The translations under genes were made by a program, and so were the position numbers. A model generated the notes under the pieces. That model did no database searches and was not told the DNA's origin. It saw only the letters and a list, made by a program, of their open reading frames with translations. From assembly GCF_006738645.1 (NCBI RefSeq), contig NZ_AP019700.1, positions 3,888,001 to 3,952,000 of the forward strand: a stretch of DNA of 64,000 nucleotides. Direction: 5' to 3'. Positions 1 to 9,360 of this stretch are shown piece by piece (the stretch's first letter is position 1; the number at the start of each line of letters is the position of its first letter). This DNA is from Stella humosa. Lineage in GTDB: Bacteria > Pseudomonadota > Alphaproteobacteria > ATCC43930 > Allostellaceae.

Positions 1-23
1 CATCACGCAAGCAAGGCCGCCGG

Positions 24-794
24 TCAGGACAGACCGGCCGCGATCGGCAGGATGGCGGTGTCTATTTCCGACCGGAACGGCGTGAAGTCCTCGCGCCGCG
101 CCGGCGACAGACCCGCGAACCGCTCCGGCAGGCTCTCCCCGGTTTCGGACAGGTAGTGGTTCACGCGCAACCGCCCGAAGCTGGGGCCGGCCGACCACTG
201 GCCGTCGATCGCCCGCCCCGCCTCGTCCACCGCCGGCAGGCCGCCGTGGAAGCGGAACTCGTCCCGCATGGGCCCGGCTTCGGTCGCGGCCGGCTGGACG
301 ACGAAGGCGACGCGGGTGGCGAGCGGCCGATAGTTCTCGTGCGCGGTGCGATCGAGTCCGGGCGCGCGCAGCATCGCCGGCAATGCCAGTACCAAGGCCT
401 CCGGCGCACGGTGGATGGCGTGGCCCAGCACCGGTCCATCGACCGCCGGGGGCGCATAGATCAGCCGGTTCACGCCCACCGCCGGATGACGTGCGAACAC
501 GGCCAGGGACGTCGCCAGGTTGCTGCCGTCGGTGGCGAACAGGAATTCCTCCAGCCCCAGGAAGGCCAGCCAGGAGACGTCGCGACTGCGGGCGAGGCTA
601 TCCGCGGCGGCCTCGCGGTGCGAAGCAGGCCGCGGCCACGGGACATCGACGATGTCGGCCGCAGCCACCGCCCCACCGCCGCGCCGATAGAGGAAGAAGC
701 GCCCGACGCCCACCCGGCGGTGGAAATCGAGCCACTCGCCCAGGCGCCGGTCGTCGCCGTCGGCCACCACGCAGACCGCGAGCGGCAGGCTCAT
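24..794 (-). CDS. Glycosyltransferase family 92-like protein with degenerate motifs
   Basis: A 256-residue protein related to its upstream neighbour (791-1663). Both keep the order of a GT92/Glyco_tranf_2_4-type fold: an N-terminal strand, an EWL/EWI..FH helix, the FFLY segment near residue 35, an EEFLFATDG/DEFLFAPDG block and a C-terminal RVNHY/RINHY motif. Such enzymes move sugars from nucleotide-sugar donors onto glycans, in keeping with the dTDP-rhamnose genes upstream. The oddity is the donor-binding region: FFLY is followed by RRGGG where the neighbour has DNDSTD, and GLEEFLF replaces DLDEFLF, so the acidic residues expected to hold metal and nucleotide are missing. Its ATG overlaps the neighbour's stop by 4 bp, implying translational coupling. 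It may be a divergent transferase or a non-catalytic partner. Confidence 0.75.
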   Translation of the reverse strand: MSLPLAVCVVADGDDRRLGEWLDFHRRVGVGRFFLYRRGGGAVAAADIVDVPWPRPASHREAAADSLARSRDVSWLAFLGLEEFLFATDGSNLATSLAVFARHPAVGVNRLIYAPPAVDGPVLGHAIHRAPEALVLALPAMLRAPGLDRTAHENYRPLATRVAFVVQPAATEAGPMRDEFRFHGGLPAVDEAGRAIDGQWSAGPSFGRLRVNHYLSETGESLPERFAGLSPARREDFTPFRSEIDTAILPIAAGLS

Positions 795-1663
795 GCCGGG
801 TCCACGAAAAGCGGCTGCCAGCCCGGCAGGTAGCGGGCCATCGGGAAGATGGTCGTGTCCGTCTCAGCATTCAGCCGGCGCTCGACGGCCTGATTGTACT
901 CCAGCGACGGCGCACTGCCGATCCAGGCCGGTCCGCGCGCGGTCTTGATCGCCAGTTCGGCCGACGACTTGCTCCAGTAGTGATTGATGCGCAGGCGCGA
1001 CAGGCTGACCGAGGGCGACCAGGGCTCGGCAAACGGCTCCTCGTTCTCGGTCACCATGGTACCGCCGTCGGCGAAAGCGAAATGGTGCGGGGTGATGGCG
1101 CGCAAGACCTGGGTCGGCCGCACGATCGACTTCACATGGCTGTTCATCGGCCGGTAGCTGTCGGCCCGAAGGGGGTCGAGCCCGGGCGAACGCAGATAGG
1201 CCTTGTAGGGCACGACCACGCCGGTGGCGCCGCGCCGGATATAGTTGCGCGTGACCAACCCGTCGGGCCGATCCTGATGGCCGCCCGTGCCGAACACCAT
1301 CCAGTTCACGCCGATACCGGGGTGGCGGCCGAATTCCTCCAGAACGTCCGGCAGGCGGCGGCCGTCCGGGGCGAACAGGAACTCGTCCAGGTCGGTGAAG
1401 GCGATCCAGTCGGCGGCGTCGCGGAACCGCCGCAGGCAGTCGCGATATGCCCGCACCTGCCCCTCGGGGCCCGGGCAGGTCAGCACCGTCACCCGGGCGC
1501 CCTGGCCGCTGGCCGCGATCGCCGGCCGCCATGCGTCGGTCGAATCATTGTCGTAGAGGAAGAAGCGTTCCACGCCGGCCTGGGTGTGGAAGGCGATCCA
1601 TTCCGCCAGGTAGGGCGCCTCGTTCTTGAAGACGGCGCAGATCGCCAGCGCATGGCGCGCCAT
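791..1663 (-). CDS. Glycosyltransferase family 92 / family 2-like protein
   Basis: A 290-residue predicted cytosolic glycosyltransferase. It opens with an AVFKNEAPYLAEWIAFH segment and FFLYDNDSTD (about residues 32-41), the acidic donor/metal-binding motif of this family. A TDLDEFLFAPDG block follows near residue 90 and a RINHYW motif lies near the C-terminus. The ATG at 1663 gives the standard N-terminus and lies 17 bp after the rfbA stop; the longer open frame upstream runs through rfbA and is not coding. It is the fifth gene of the rfb operon and overlaps the sixth by 4 bp. The context suggests it attaches a sugar, possibly rhamnose, to a surface polysaccharide. The acceptor cannot be deduced from sequence. 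Confidence 0.82.
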   Translation of the reverse strand: MARHALAICAVFKNEAPYLAEWIAFHTQAGVERFFLYDNDSTDAWRPAIAASGQGARVTVLTCPGPEGQVRAYRDCLRRFRDAADWIAFTDLDEFLFAPDGRRLPDVLEEFGRHPGIGVNWMVFGTGGHQDRPDGLVTRNYIRRGATGVVVPYKAYLRSPGLDPLRADSYRPMNSHVKSIVRPTQVLRAITPHHFAFADGGTMVTENEEPFAEPWSPSVSLSRLRINHYWSKSSAELAIKTARGPAWIGSAPSLEYNQAVERRLNAETDTTIFPMARYLPGWQPLFVDPA

Positions 1664-1680
1664 GGATGGGCCGCGGCGGC

Positions 1681-2571
1681 TCAGAAGCCTTCGATCGGCG
1701 GCCCGCCATCGGCCACCAGCCGCTGCAGGTAGCGGCCATACTCGTTGGCCCGCATGCCGGCCGCCAGCCGCTCCAGTTGGGCGGAATCGATGAAGCCCAT
1801 GCGGTAGGCGACCTCCTCGACGCAGGCGATCTTCAACCCCTGCCGGGCCTCGACCGTGCGGACATATTCGGATGCCTCGAGCAGCGACTGGTGCGTGCCG
1901 GTGTCGAGCCAGGCATAGCCGCGCCCCATCCGCTCCACCCGCAGGTCGCCGCGCTCCAGGTAGCGGTTGTTGATGTCGGTGATCTCCAGCTCGCCGCGCG
2001 GCGACGGCTTTACCTCGGCCGCGATGTCGCAGACATCGGCGTCGTAGAAATAGAGGCCGGTCACCGCCCAGTTCGACTTGGGCGCGGCCGGCTTCTCCTC
2101 GATGCTGGTGGCGCGGCCGGCCTCGTCGAAGGCGACGACGCCGTAGCGATCGGGGTCGCTGACCCAATAGCCGAAGACGGTGGCGCCCGTCGGCTGCTCT
2201 GCCGCCCGGCGCAGCATCTGGGTCAGGCCGTGGCCGTAATAGATGTTGTCCCCCAGGACGAGCGCCGAGCGGTCGCCGGCCACGAAGCTGCGGCCGATGA
2301 TGAAGGCCTGGGCCAGCCCCTCGGGCTTGGGCTGCACGCGGTATTCGAGCCGCACGCCCCATTGCGTGCCGTCGCCCAGCAGGGCCTGGAACAGGGCCTG
2401 GTCCTGCGGCGTGGTGATGATCAGGATTTCCCGGATGCCGGCCAGCATCAGCGTGGTCAGCGGGTAGAAGATCATCGGCTTGTCGTAGACCGGCAGCAGC
2501 TGCTTGCTGACCACGCGGGTGATCGGATAGAGGCGCGTGCCCGAGCCGCCCGCCAGGATGATGCCCTTCAT
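1681..2571 (-). CDS. rfbA: Glucose-1-phosphate thymidylyltransferase
   Basis: A 296-residue RmlA enzyme that condenses dTTP with glucose-1-phosphate to give dTDP-glucose, the first step of dTDP-L-rhamnose synthesis. The N-terminal nucleotide-binding signature [11 protein letters not shown] (about residues 8-18), followed by [17 protein letters not shown], is diagnostic, and the length matches the family (about 290-295). Further landmarks are LGDNIYYG near residue 110 and the EEKP lysine region near 160. The ATG at 2571 overlaps the rfbD stop by 4 bp (ATGA), so the gene is translationally coupled as the fourth gene of the C-B-D-A operon. Frames extending further upstream are artefacts. Confidence 0.97.
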   Translation of the reverse strand: MKGIILAGGSGTRLYPITRVVSKQLLPVYDKPMIFYPLTTLMLAGIREILIITTPQDQALFQALLGDGTQWGVRLEYRVQPKPEGLAQAFIIGRSFVAGDRSALVLGDNIYYGHGLTQMLRRAAEQPTGATVFGYWVSDPDRYGVVAFDEAGRATSIEEKPAAPKSNWAVTGLYFYDADVCDIAAEVKPSPRGELEITDINNRYLERGDLRVERMGRGYAWLDTGTHQSLLEASEYVRTVEARQGLKIACVEEVAYRMGFIDSAQLERLAAGMRANEYGRYLQRLVADGGPPIEGF

Positions 2572-3473
2572 GCCGTTCGCTCTCCGCCTGCCGGAGATGC
2601 CCCGGCGGTTGCTTCGTCCAGGACAACGGCCAAGTCGGCCCGCCAGTCCGGCGGCAAAATGCCATAGGCGGCCTGGATGCGCCCGGTCTCCAGCACCGAG
2701 TTGGCCGGGCGGCGGGCCGGGGTCGGATATTCGGCCGTCGTGATCGGCACCAGGTTCGGTCGCCGGCCCGTGCGGCGCGCCATCTCGGCGAAAACCGCCT
2801 CCGCCAACCCGGCCCAGCTCGTGGCCGGGGCGCCACAGAAGTGGAAGGTACCCCAGGCAGCCCGGCCCTCGGCGATGGCGCGCGCGATGCGGACCGTGGC
2901 CTGGGCGATCGACCGGGCCGAGGTCGGGCAGCCGCGCTGGTCGGCCACCACGCGCATTTCCGCCCGCTCCGCGCCCAGGCGCCACATGGTGCGCACGAAA
3001 TTGCTGCCGTGTGCGGCGAACACCCAGCTTGTGCGCAGGATGACATGGCGATCGGTCGCTGCGCGCAGGGCCCGCTCGCCCGCCTCCTTGGACGCGCCAT
3101 AGACGCCGAGCGGCGCCACCGGGTCTTCCTCCGCGCGGCCGCCCGTGCCGTTGCCGTCGAAGACATAGTCGGTCGAATAGTGGATGACCGCGGCCCCCAC
3201 CGCATCGGCCGCGGTCCCGATCACGCCGGGCGCGGTCGCGTTGACCGCAAAGCAGGCGTCGCGGTCGCCCTCCGCCCGGTCAACGGCCGTGTAGGCGCCG
3301 GCATTCACGACGATATCGGGCCGGCTGTCGAGGATCACCGCCTTCAGCGCCGCGGCATCGGCCAGGTCCGTCTCGGCCCGCCGGTGTCCCGTGACCTGCC
3401 AGCCGATCGGCCACCCGGCGCGCAGCAGCTCCTGCCCGACCTGCCCGCCCGCGCCCAGGACCAGCAGCTTCAC
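2568..3473 (-). CDS. rfbD: dTDP-4-dehydrorhamnose reductase
   Basis: A 301-residue RmlD enzyme, the NAD(P)H-dependent last step of dTDP-L-rhamnose synthesis. It is an extended SDR with the dinucleotide motif GAGGQVGQ (about residues 7-14), the catalytic region [10 protein letters not shown] near 105 and YGASKEAGE near 130, which supplies the Tyr-x-x-x-Lys pair. The chosen start is a GTG at 3473, where the frame begins [10 protein letters not shown] exactly as in the family. This GTG overlaps the rfbB stop (GTGA), the same coupling seen throughout the operon. The longer open frame to 3551 would overlap rfbB by about 80 bp and adds unrelated sequence. Confidence 0.95.
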   Translation of the reverse strand: MKLLVLGAGGQVGQELLRAGWPIGWQVTGHRRAETDLADAAALKAVILDSRPDIVVNAGAYTAVDRAEGDRDACFAVNATAPGVIGTAADAVGAAVIHYSTDYVFDGNGTGGRAEEDPVAPLGVYGASKEAGERALRAATDRHVILRTSWVFAAHGSNFVRTMWRLGAERAEMRVVADQRGCPTSARSIAQATVRIARAIAEGRAAWGTFHFCGAPATSWAGLAEAVFAEMARRTGRRPNLVPITTAEYPTPARRPANSVLETGRIQAAYGILPPDWRADLAVVLDEATAGASPAGGERTA

Positions 3474-4525
3474 GCGCCCAGGCCCAGACGCTCGCCCTGG
3501 TACTGGCCGCTCTGGATCGCCTGCCACCAGGGGCGGTTGGCCAGATACCATTCGACCGTCTTGCGGATGCCGGTCTCGAACGTCTCGACCGGCTTCCAGC
3601 CCAGCTCGCGCTCGATCTTGGCGGCGTCGATGGCGTAGCGCAGGTCGTGGCCCGGCCGGTCGGAGACGAAGCCGATCAGGCTCTCGTGCGGCCGATGGGG
3701 CGAGGCCGGAGCCATCTCGTCCAGCAGCGCGCAGATGGTGCGCACGACCGCGATGTTGGTGCGCTCGCAGTCGCCGCCGATATTGTAGTTCTCGCCGATG
3801 CGGCCGGCCTCGAACACCCGGTGGAGCGCGCGGGCATGGTCCTCGACATGCAGCCAGTCGCGGACGTTCTCGCCCCGGCCGTAGACCGGCAGCCGCTCGC
3901 CCGCCAGTCCCTTGATGATCATCAGCGGGATCAGCTTCTCGGGAAACTGGTAGGGGCCGTAGTTGTTGGAGCAGTTGCTGACCACGACCGGCAGCCCGTA
4001 GGTGTGGTGCCAGGCGCGGACCAGATGGTCGGACGCGGCCTTGCTGGCCGAATAGGGCGAGTTGGGGGCGTAGGCGGTCTCCTCGGTGAAGACCCCGGTA
4101 GCACCCAGGGCGCCATAGACCTCGTCGGTCGAGACATGGTGGAACCGGAAGCGGGCCTGCCCCGCGGCATCCAAGGATCGCCAGTAGCCCAGCGTCTCCT
4201 GCAGCAGGGCGAAGGTGCCGCCGATATTGGTCTCGATGAAGGCGCCCGGCCCGTCGATCGAGCGGTCGACATGGCTCTCGGCCGCCAGGTGCATGACGCC
4301 GTCCGGCTTGTGCTCGGCGAAGATGCGGGCCATCGCCGCCCGGTCGCAGATGTCGGCGCGCTCGAAGCGGTAGAGCGGGCTCTTCGCGGCATCGCCCAGC
4401 GACGCCAGGTTGGCGGCATAGGTCAGCTTGTCGACGTTCACCACCTCCCAGCCCACCTGCCCCACGAGAAGCCGGATGACGGCCGAACCGATGAAGCCGG
4501 CACCGCCGGTGACGATGATGCGCAT
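3470..4525 (-). CDS. rfbB: dTDP-glucose 4,6-dehydratase
   Basis: A 351-residue RmlB enzyme that converts dTDP-glucose to dTDP-4-keto-6-deoxyglucose with bound NAD. It starts [16 protein letters not shown], the Rossmann motif, and has the STDEVYG stretch near residue 125 that carries the active-site Asp-Glu pair. [10 protein letters not shown] near 155 provides the catalytic Tyr and Lys. [10 protein letters not shown] substrate segment lies near 80. Length and motif order are normal. It begins 3 bp after the rfbC stop and overlaps rfbD by 4 bp, so it is the second gene of the rhamnose operon. Confidence 0.97.
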   Translation of the reverse strand: MRIIVTGGAGFIGSAVIRLLVGQVGWEVVNVDKLTYAANLASLGDAAKSPLYRFERADICDRAAMARIFAEHKPDGVMHLAAESHVDRSIDGPGAFIETNIGGTFALLQETLGYWRSLDAAGQARFRFHHVSTDEVYGALGATGVFTEETAYAPNSPYSASKAASDHLVRAWHHTYGLPVVVSNCSNNYGPYQFPEKLIPLMIIKGLAGERLPVYGRGENVRDWLHVEDHARALHRVFEAGRIGENYNIGGDCERTNIAVVRTICALLDEMAPASPHRPHESLIGFVSDRPGHDLRYAIDAAKIERELGWKPVETFETGIRKTVEWYLANRPWWQAIQSGQYQGERLGLGA

Positions 4526-4528
4526 GGG

Positions 4529-5101
4529 TCAGGCGGCCTCGGCCGGGTAGGTGAAATGGGCGGGCAGGTCGGCCAGCAGCGGGTGGCGGCGGTCCTTGTC
4601 GGACAGGACCGCGTTCTCGGCGTCCACCGGCCAGGCGATGCCGATGGCGGGATCGTCCCAGCGCAGGCCGAAATCATGGGCCGGCGAATAGTAGGACGTG
4701 ACCTTGTAGAGAACCTCGGTGTCGGGCTCGACGGTGCAGAAGCCGTGCGCGAAGCCGGACGGAATCCATAGCTGGTTCCAGTCGCGCGCGCTGAGCGTGA
4801 CCGCGACGTGGCGGCCATAGGTCGGCGAGCCCCGGCGGATGTCGACCGCCACGTCCAGGATCGCCCCGCGCGTCACGCGCAACAGCTTGCCCTGGGCGTG
4901 CGGGTCGGTCTGGAAGTGCAGGCCGCGCACCGTTCCAACCGTCGCCGAGAAGGAATGGTTGTCCTGCACGAACTCGGCGTCGATGCCGCCGGCGGCCAGG
5001 ACGTCGCGCCGGAAGACCTCGGAAAAGAAGCCGCGTGCGTCGCCCCGGCGGTCGGGGAGCACGAGCTTCACGGCGGGAATCTCGGTTTCGATAATTCTCA
5101 T
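4529..5101 (-). CDS. rfbC: dTDP-4-dehydrorhamnose 3,5-epimerase
   Basis: A 190-residue RmlC cupin that epimerises dTDP-4-keto-6-deoxyglucose at C3 and C5. Family marks are DARGFFSEVFRRD (about residues 20-32), QDNHSFS and GTVRGLHFQ near 55-75, whose His is catalytic, and PSGFAHGF near 125. The ATG at 5101 gives the usual N-terminus; a longer frame to 5332 covers intergenic and lysR DNA. It is the first gene of the rfb operon, 46 bp after the lysR stop on the same strand. That gap is AT-richer than its surroundings and probably holds the operon promoter, though read-through from lysR is possible. Confidence 0.95.
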   Translation of the reverse strand: MRIIETEIPAVKLVLPDRRGDARGFFSEVFRRDVLAAGGIDAEFVQDNHSFSATVGTVRGLHFQTDPHAQGKLLRVTRGAILDVAVDIRRGSPTYGRHVAVTLSARDWNQLWIPSGFAHGFCTVEPDTEVLYKVTSYYSPAHDFGLRWDDPAIGIAWPVDAENAVLSDKDRRHPLLADLPAHFTYPAEAA

Positions 5102-5147
5102 ATGGGCTAGGCCGGTGATTACCATGCAGGTGCGAAAAGCGGCAACA

Positions 5148-6194
5148 TTAGCCGCGCCGTATCGGCGCCATCGGCCGGCCTTTACCGTCAGAATCCGGCT
5201 TCCCGGCGGATTCCCCGCCTGGACCGGGCAATGTGCGGCCGCGACCGCGCGCCGGTCGGTCGGCATCGGGCTCGCAGGTGGCGAACTCCGCCCCCGTCCG
5301 CCGGACATGGTCGGCCAACGCCCGCTCGACATGGGTGGCGAACGCGTCGACGAGCAGGGCCGGCGGCTTGTTCGCCGGTTGCAGCATGCGGAAGTCGAAC
5401 ACCACCTCCGGCCGGAACGGGCGGACCTCGACCAGGCCCTGGCGGGCGAAGTCCCAGGCGGTGAAGGGCTCGACCACCGATACCCCCATGCCGTTGGCGA
5501 CGAAGCTGCAGGCGGCGGTCGAGATATAGGCGTCGACCATGAGCTGGCGGGCGACGCCCTGTGCGTCGAACACCCGGTCGACTCGCCGGCGCATCGTGCT
5601 GTCCATGCTGAAGGAGACGAAGCGCTCGCCCGCCAGGTCGCTGGCGTCGATGGCGCTGCTGCGGCACAGCCGGTGGCCGGGTGGCAGGACGCAGACCCCG
5701 CGCAGCCGGCACAGCAGCCGGGCCGACACGGCCGGATGCTCCACCGGCAGCATGGTGAAGCCGAGATCGGCCTGCTGGGCCACGATCTGGTCCACCACGG
5801 TGCGTGAGCTGCGGATATGCAGGCTGGCCATCACCGCCGGCCGCTCGCGCAGGAAGGACGACATGGCGTCGGGCAGGAAGGTGCGCCCCAGTGCCATCAT
5901 GGTGACGACGTTGAGCCGCCCGCTGGCCAAGTTGCGCAGTTCCTCCGACAGCCGGCCGATGTCGTGCAGGCGGGCGAAGATGTCCTGGGCCTGGCGATGG
6001 AGGATCATCCCCTCCTCCGTCGGCACCAGCCGGCGCCGCTCGCGACGGAAGAGGGCGAGCCCGGTATCCTGCTCCAGCCCCGCCACCAGCTTGCTGACGG
6101 CCGGCTGCGACAGGCGCATGAAGCGGGCCGCCTCGGTCACCGTCTGGTGGTCGATGACGGCGCAGAACGCCTCGAGCTGGCGCATCGTCACCAT
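5148..6194 (-). CDS. LysR-family transcriptional regulator
   Basis: A 348-residue LysR-type regulator. The N-terminal winged helix-turn-helix (MRQLEAFCAVID, then SQPAVSKLVAGLEQDTG at about residues 28-45) is followed by a periplasmic-binding-like effector domain to about residue 305. The last 40 or so residues are a Gly/Pro/Arg-rich tail not usual for the family, whose members average about 300 residues. It is divergent from an amidase gene across 81 bp containing an AT-rich patch (about 6231-6262) that is the likely shared promoter/operator, so it probably controls the amidase. The effector is unknown. The start could equally be the Met four codons downstream. Confidence 0.9.
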   Translation of the reverse strand: MVTMRQLEAFCAVIDHQTVTEAARFMRLSQPAVSKLVAGLEQDTGLALFRRERRRLVPTEEGMILHRQAQDIFARLHDIGRLSEELRNLASGRLNVVTMMALGRTFLPDAMSSFLRERPAVMASLHIRSSRTVVDQIVAQQADLGFTMLPVEHPAVSARLLCRLRGVCVLPPGHRLCRSSAIDASDLAGERFVSFSMDSTMRRRVDRVFDAQGVARQLMVDAYISTAACSFVANGMGVSVVEPFTAWDFARQGLVEVRPFRPEVVFDFRMLQPANKPPALLVDAFATHVERALADHVRRTGAEFATCEPDADRPARGRGRTLPGPGGESAGKPDSDGKGRPMAPIRRG

Positions 6195-6275
6195 GGCGGG
6201 ATCGCGGTCGGGCGGCGACTCTCATGCATCCTGCGAATGATATACGCAAAATTTGGCCTTTGAACGGAATGAACG

Positions 6276-7760
6276 GTGGTGGTCTCCTTCGGCGCGCGGC
6301 CGGCAGATGCCGCCACCGAATCCGGGGGAAACCAGTTGCACGACATCCATCGCCTATCCGCGACCGACCTGGTCGCCGCCATCGCCGCCGGCCGGCTCAC
6401 CGCGACCCAGGCGGTGGAAGCCGCGCTCGCCCGCATCCGGGCGCTCGACGGCGACCTGCGCGCCTTCGCGCTGGTCGATGCCGAGGCGGCACTGGCGCGC
6501 GCGGGCGAGTTGGACCGGGCGCAGCAGGCCGGCCGCCTGGCCGGGCCGCTGCACGGGGTGCCGTTCGGTGTGAAGGACCTGGTGCTGACCAAGGGGGTGG
6601 AGACGACCTTCGGCTCGCACACCTTCGCCGGCAACATCCCCGACTGGGACAATGCCGCCATTGCCCGTCTGAAGGACGCGGGCGCCATCCTGCTGGGCAA
6701 GACGACGACGCCGGAGTTCGGCCACAAGGCGCTGACCAACAGCCCGCGCCATGGCTGGACGGTCAACCCGTGGGACCAGTCCCGCTCGCCCGGCGGCTCC
6801 AGCGGCGGGGCGGCCGTCGCGGTCGCGACCGGCATGGGGCCGGTCGGCGTCAGCACCGACGGGGCGGGCTCGGCCCGTATCCCGGCATCGGCTTGCGGCA
6901 TCCTCGGGCTGAAGCCGACGCTGGGCCTCATCCCCTACGACCAGGCGACGGAACTGTTCTCGAACTTCATCTATCTCGGCATCGCCGCGCGGACCGCGGC
7001 CGACGTCGCCCTGATGCTGTCGGTGATGAACGGCGAAAGCGCCCGGGACCCCTGGTCGATCGGCCGGCCGCAGCGGCAGTATGGGGTGGCGGCAGACCCG
7101 GTTGCCGGCCTGTCCGGCCTGCGCGTCCTCCACATCCCGACCATGGGCAATCCCGAGGTCGACCACGACGTCGCCCGGCTGATGGCGGCATCGCTCGACC
7201 GGCTGCGCGATGCCGGCGCCATCGTCACCGTCTTCGACGAGCCCTTCGACTGGTCCAAGCGCACCGCCTACGTGATGATGCGCGCCTACCAGCGCGCGCG
7301 CCTCGACTACCTGCTCGACCGGCAGGAAGACCGCGGCCGCATGGACCCCTCGATGGTGTCGGCGCTGGAAGAGGGTCGCACCATGGACCTGCAGGAGGTG
7401 CAGTCCGCGCCCATGCTGCGCAGCGAGGTGTTCCACCGCGTGCAGGCCCTGTTCGAGCAGGCCGACCTGATCGTCACGCCGACCGTGGCCGCCCCGCCGC
7501 CGCGCTTCGACCAGGGCATCGACGACCCGTTCTTCGTCAATGGCAAGCAGGGCACGCTGCGCGGCAACTGGTACTGCTACACCAGTCCGCACAACATCAC
7601 CGGCCACCCGGCCATCAGCATCCCCATGGGCTTCACGCCGGACGGGCTGCCGGCCGGCTTCCACGCGGTGGGACCGTGGTTCGGCGAGCAGGCCCTGATC
7701 GACCTGGCCGCCGCCTTCGAGCGGATGGCGCCCTGGGCCGACCGCTGGCCGGTGGCGTAG
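6276..7760 (+). CDS. Amidase (amidase-signature family)
   Basis: An amidase-signature hydrolase that cleaves a carboxamide through a Ser-cisSer-Lys triad. The triad is visible as the Lys of GVKDLVLTKG (about residue 90), the Ser of SPGGSSGGAA (about 175) and the Ser of GAGSARIPAS (about 198). The total length of about 490 is normal. The listed start is a GTG. A better start may be the TTG at 6336, which follows a GGGGGAAA Shine-Dalgarno (about 6324-6331) and begins directly at the conserved LHDIHRLSATDL segment; no in-frame ATG exists there. It is divergent from the LysR gene, which probably regulates it. The substrate is not predictable. Confidence 0.9.
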   Translation: MVVSFGARPADAATESGGNQLHDIHRLSATDLVAAIAAGRLTATQAVEAALARIRALDGDLRAFALVDAEAALARAGELDRAQQAGRLAGPLHGVPFGVKDLVLTKGVETTFGSHTFAGNIPDWDNAAIARLKDAGAILLGKTTTPEFGHKALTNSPRHGWTVNPWDQSRSPGGSSGGAAVAVATGMGPVGVSTDGAGSARIPASACGILGLKPTLGLIPYDQATELFSNFIYLGIAARTAADVALMLSVMNGESARDPWSIGRPQRQYGVAADPVAGLSGLRVLHIPTMGNPEVDHDVARLMAASLDRLRDAGAIVTVFDEPFDWSKRTAYVMMRAYQRARLDYLLDRQEDRGRMDPSMVSALEEGRTMDLQEVQSAPMLRSEVFHRVQALFEQADLIVTPTVAAPPPRFDQGIDDPFFVNGKQGTLRGNWYCYTSPHNITGHPAISIPMGFTPDGLPAGFHAVGPWFGEQALIDLAAAFERMAPWADRWPVA

Positions 7761-7770
7761 CGGGCCCCTG

Positions 7771-9360
7771 TCAGGGCAGCATCGCCGCCAGGACCTCCAG
7801 CCGGTCGGCCTCGGCGGCGGGCTTGTCCCAGCGGATGCGCGAGACCCGGGGGAAGCGCATGGCCAACCCGGACTTGTGCCGTGTCGACCGCTGGACGCCG
7901 TCGAAGACGATCTCCAGCACCAGGCCCGCTTCGACCTCGCGGACCGGCCCGTAGCGCCGGGTGGTGTGGTTGCGGACCCAGCGGTCGAGCTGCTGCAACT
8001 CCTCGTCGGTGAAGCCGAAATAGGCCTTGCCGACGGGGACGAGGTTGCCTTCCGTCCACAGCCCGAAGGTGTAGTCCGAATAGAAGGACGAGCGCTTGCC
8101 GTGGCCGCGCTGGGCGTACATCAGCACACAGTCGACGGCGAGCGGATCGCGCTTCCACTTGTACCAGTGGCCCTTGGGCCGCCCGGCAAGATAGGGGCTG
8201 CCGCGGCGCTTCAGCATCAGCCCCTCGATGGCGGCCGCGCGCGCGCCGGCGCGGATTTCCACCAGCTCGTCCCAGCCGCGAAAAGGGATCAGCGGCGACA
8301 GGTCCATGCGCGCCGGGCGGTGGAGCGCATACCAGTCCTCCAGCCGCCGGCGGCGCTGGTCGAACGGCAGCGCACGCACGTCCTCGTCGCCGTCGAGCAG
8401 GATGTCGTAGAGCCGGATCCAGGCCGGATGGCTGGCCAGCAACTTCGCGCCCACCGCCTTGCGGTTGAGCCGTTGCTGCAGGTCGGCGAAGGGCGCGACC
8501 GCCTCGTCCCGCACCACCAGCAGCTCGCCATCCAGCACCCCGGTGAAGCCGATCCCCGCCAGGATGTCCGGGAAGGCGCCGCCGACATCCTCGCCGGTGC
8601 GCGAGAAGAGCCGCTTCTCCCCGGCCGTGGCGGCGATCTGGACGCGGATGCCGTCCCATTTCCATTCCGCCGCGAACTCCGCCGGGACCAGGACCTCCAG
8701 GTCGGCGTCCTCCAGCGGGTGCGACAGCATCATCGGCCGGAAGCGGGCGGCAGCCGCCGGGTCGGGCCGCTCGCCCCTGCCCTCGACCCAGGCGAACAGG
8801 GCCTCGTAGGGCGCGACGAGGCCGTGCCACACCTCCTCCACATCGTCCAGCGTCACGCCGCCCGGCGGCGCCAGGGCGGCGACGGCGGTCTTGGCCAGGC
8901 GTTCCGACACGCCGACGCGCAGCCCGCCCGTCACCAGCTTCAGCAAGGCCCAGCGGCCGGTGGCATCCAGCGTGTCGAGCCAGCCGGCAACCAGCGCCGG
9001 CACCTCGGCCCGGCTCGCCGCCGACAGCTCGGCCACGATCGCGGCCAGGGTCAGCGGCGGGCTGTTGCGCAAGGCCGGCAGCACCGGCGGCGCCGGCCAG
9101 ATGAGGGCCGCAGTCTCCGCCAGGTCGCCCACGAAGTCGTAGGACCACGCGAACAGCTCGGGATCGACGCGCTCGGCCACCAGGGCACGGACCATGGCCG
9201 GCTTGGCCGTCGGCAGGTCGATGGCGCCGGTCAGGGCCGCCAGCGCCCAGCCGCGCTCCGGGTCGCCCGCCTCGGCGAAATGGTCGCGCAGCAGCCGCAG
9301 CTTGCCGTTGCGCGACGGCGTGAAGACCAGCGCGTCGAGCAGTTCGGCGAAGCGGTTCAC
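7771..9360 (-). CDS. ATP-dependent DNA ligase of the Lhr/Exo/MPE repair cassette
   Basis: A 529-residue ATP-dependent DNA ligase. The adenylation motif I is EWKWDG with the nucleophilic Lys near residue 234, preceded by a helical DNA-binding domain and followed by an OB-fold with GHWYKWKRD near 420. It seals nicks using ATP and matches the bacterial class encoded with an exonuclease, the Lhr helicase and a metallophosphoesterase. The GTG start at 9360 overlaps the stop of the exonuclease gene by 4 bp, which fixes both the start and the operon order exo-lig. An open frame extending to 9825 lies within the exonuclease gene and is an artefact. Confidence 0.93.
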   Translation of the reverse strand: MNRFAELLDALVFTPSRNGKLRLLRDHFAEAGDPERGWALAALTGAIDLPTAKPAMVRALVAERVDPELFAWSYDFVGDLAETAALIWPAPPVLPALRNSPPLTLAAIVAELSAASRAEVPALVAGWLDTLDATGRWALLKLVTGGLRVGVSERLAKTAVAALAPPGGVTLDDVEEVWHGLVAPYEALFAWVEGRGERPDPAAAARFRPMMLSHPLEDADLEVLVPAEFAAEWKWDGIRVQIAATAGEKRLFSRTGEDVGGAFPDILAGIGFTGVLDGELLVVRDEAVAPFADLQQRLNRKAVGAKLLASHPAWIRLYDILLDGDEDVRALPFDQRRRRLEDWYALHRPARMDLSPLIPFRGWDELVEIRAGARAAAIEGLMLKRRGSPYLAGRPKGHWYKWKRDPLAVDCVLMYAQRGHGKRSSFYSDYTFGLWTEGNLVPVGKAYFGFTDEELQQLDRWVRNHTTRRYGPVREVEAGLVLEIVFDGVQRSTRHKSGLAMRFPRVSRIRWDKPAAEADRLEVLAAMLP

